From the NCBI GenBank assembly GCA_026129745.1, contig JAHCHL010000003.1:62001-126000 (forward strand): 64,000 bases of DNA, read 5' to 3'. This DNA is from Fimbriimonadales bacterium (GTDB lineage Bacteria > Armatimonadota > Fimbriimonadia > Fimbriimonadales > ATM1). Both the position numbers and the translations under genes were made by a program. The notes beneath the pieces were generated by a model. It was not told where the DNA came from. It ran no database searches and was given only the letters and a program-made list of their open reading frames with translations. Every line of letters begins with the position of its first letter. Within the stretch, counting starts at the first letter, position 1. Shown here one piece after another: positions 63,950 to 64,000 of the stretch.

Positions 63950-64000
63950 TGCAAGTCGTTCGCACGCCAGACGAACTTTCGAAGGCCGTTTTGAATCGCA
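63949..64000 (+). CDS. panC: Pantothenate synthetase, N-terminal fragment at the window edge
   Basis: An ATG at 63949 overlaps the panB stop. The 17 residues visible, MQVVRTPDELSKAVLNR, match the usual PanC beginning (M..IRT..EL). PanC joins pantoate with beta-alanine. The rest lies outside the window, so the call rests on a short N-terminus plus position after panB. Confidence 0.7.
   Translation, partial: MQVVRTPDELSKAVLNR

Noticed and set aside
1-64000. CRISPR arrays, insertion sequences, prophage or integrase genes
   Set aside because: I saw no regularly spaced repeats, transposase or integrase signatures in the window.

Overview
This is a gene-dense stretch of bacterial chromosome (58 complete or partial protein genes including one mini-ORF, five tRNAs, two riboswitches) with moderate GC and short intergenic gaps. 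An outer-membrane porin-like protein next to a zinc-type ABC transporter, a lipoprotein, a CcmE/CcmF cytochrome c maturation pair, futalosine-pathway menaquinone synthesis (mqnA) and GatCA point to a diderm, respiring, non-proteobacterial lineage. The mix (MqnA, Ycf46-like AAA protein, NIL-domain operon, presenilin-like membrane protein) would fit Armatimonadota/Fimbriimonadia, but that is inference and no rRNA gene is present to settle it.

Layout. 1-5.3 kb: gatC-gatA plus a membrane protein cut by the left edge (minus strand), a membrane-anchored DUF255/GYF protein (plus) and a presenilin-like intramembrane aspartyl protease candidate (minus). 5.4-10.4 kb: pyrR-pyrB-pyrC (plus) converging on tdk-purE-purK (minus), so pyrimidine and purine genes lie tail to tail. 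10.4-13.6 kb: three-gene proton-translocating transhydrogenase (pntAA-pntAB-pntB) and a receiver-like protein without its phospho-acceptor Asp. 13.6-15.5 kb: head-to-head tRNA-Ile and tRNA-Ala, and a hipBA toxin-antitoxin locus with a symmetric operator. 15.5-28.5 kb: a secreted S9 peptidase, ccmE-ccmF-panD-pyrE operon, tRNA-Leu, a WD40 protein, leuS, a wHTH/nucleotidyltransferase pair that resembles a toxin-antitoxin module, and a Ycf46-like AAA ATPase whose stop codon falls inside an antisense tRNA-Val.

28.5-36.5 kb is the most accessory-looking part: an ADP-ribosylglycohydrolase-like protein missing its metal ligands and a type III-like restriction-modification pair (res, mod). The mod gene is a base-composition mosaic: its catalytic blocks are very GC-rich and the target-recognition segment is not. 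36.5-38.8 kb: small membrane protein, TlpA-like thioredoxin, a FlgM-like anti-sigma factor preceded by a c-di-GMP (GEMM-I) riboswitch, and the selenocysteine tRNA. 38.9-44.2 kb: six-gene operon (NIL domain, acetyl-esterase-like hydrolase, Cys/Met PLP enzyme, FAD oxidoreductase, ThuA-like, threonine dehydrogenase). 44.2-47.2 kb: porin-like protein, ZnuA-like and ZnuB-like genes with a palindrome in the leader. 47.2-57.8 kb: ggt, uvrB, amidohydrolase, leuC, DASS transporter, mqnA, recN, tightly packed. 57.9-62.8 kb: HET-C/zinc phospholipase-like secreted protein, lipoprotein, glycoside hydrolase, Spy-like protein and a small helical protein preceded by a c-di-AMP (ydaO/yuaA) riboswitch. The right edge carries panB and the start of panC.

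Housekeeping metabolism dominates; the points of greatest interest are the presenilin-like protein, the two second-messenger riboswitches attached to unusual targets, the wHTH-NTase pair, the mosaic mod gene, the CxxxY-type CcmE and a dispersed intergenic repeat (about 36.4 and 59.1 kb).
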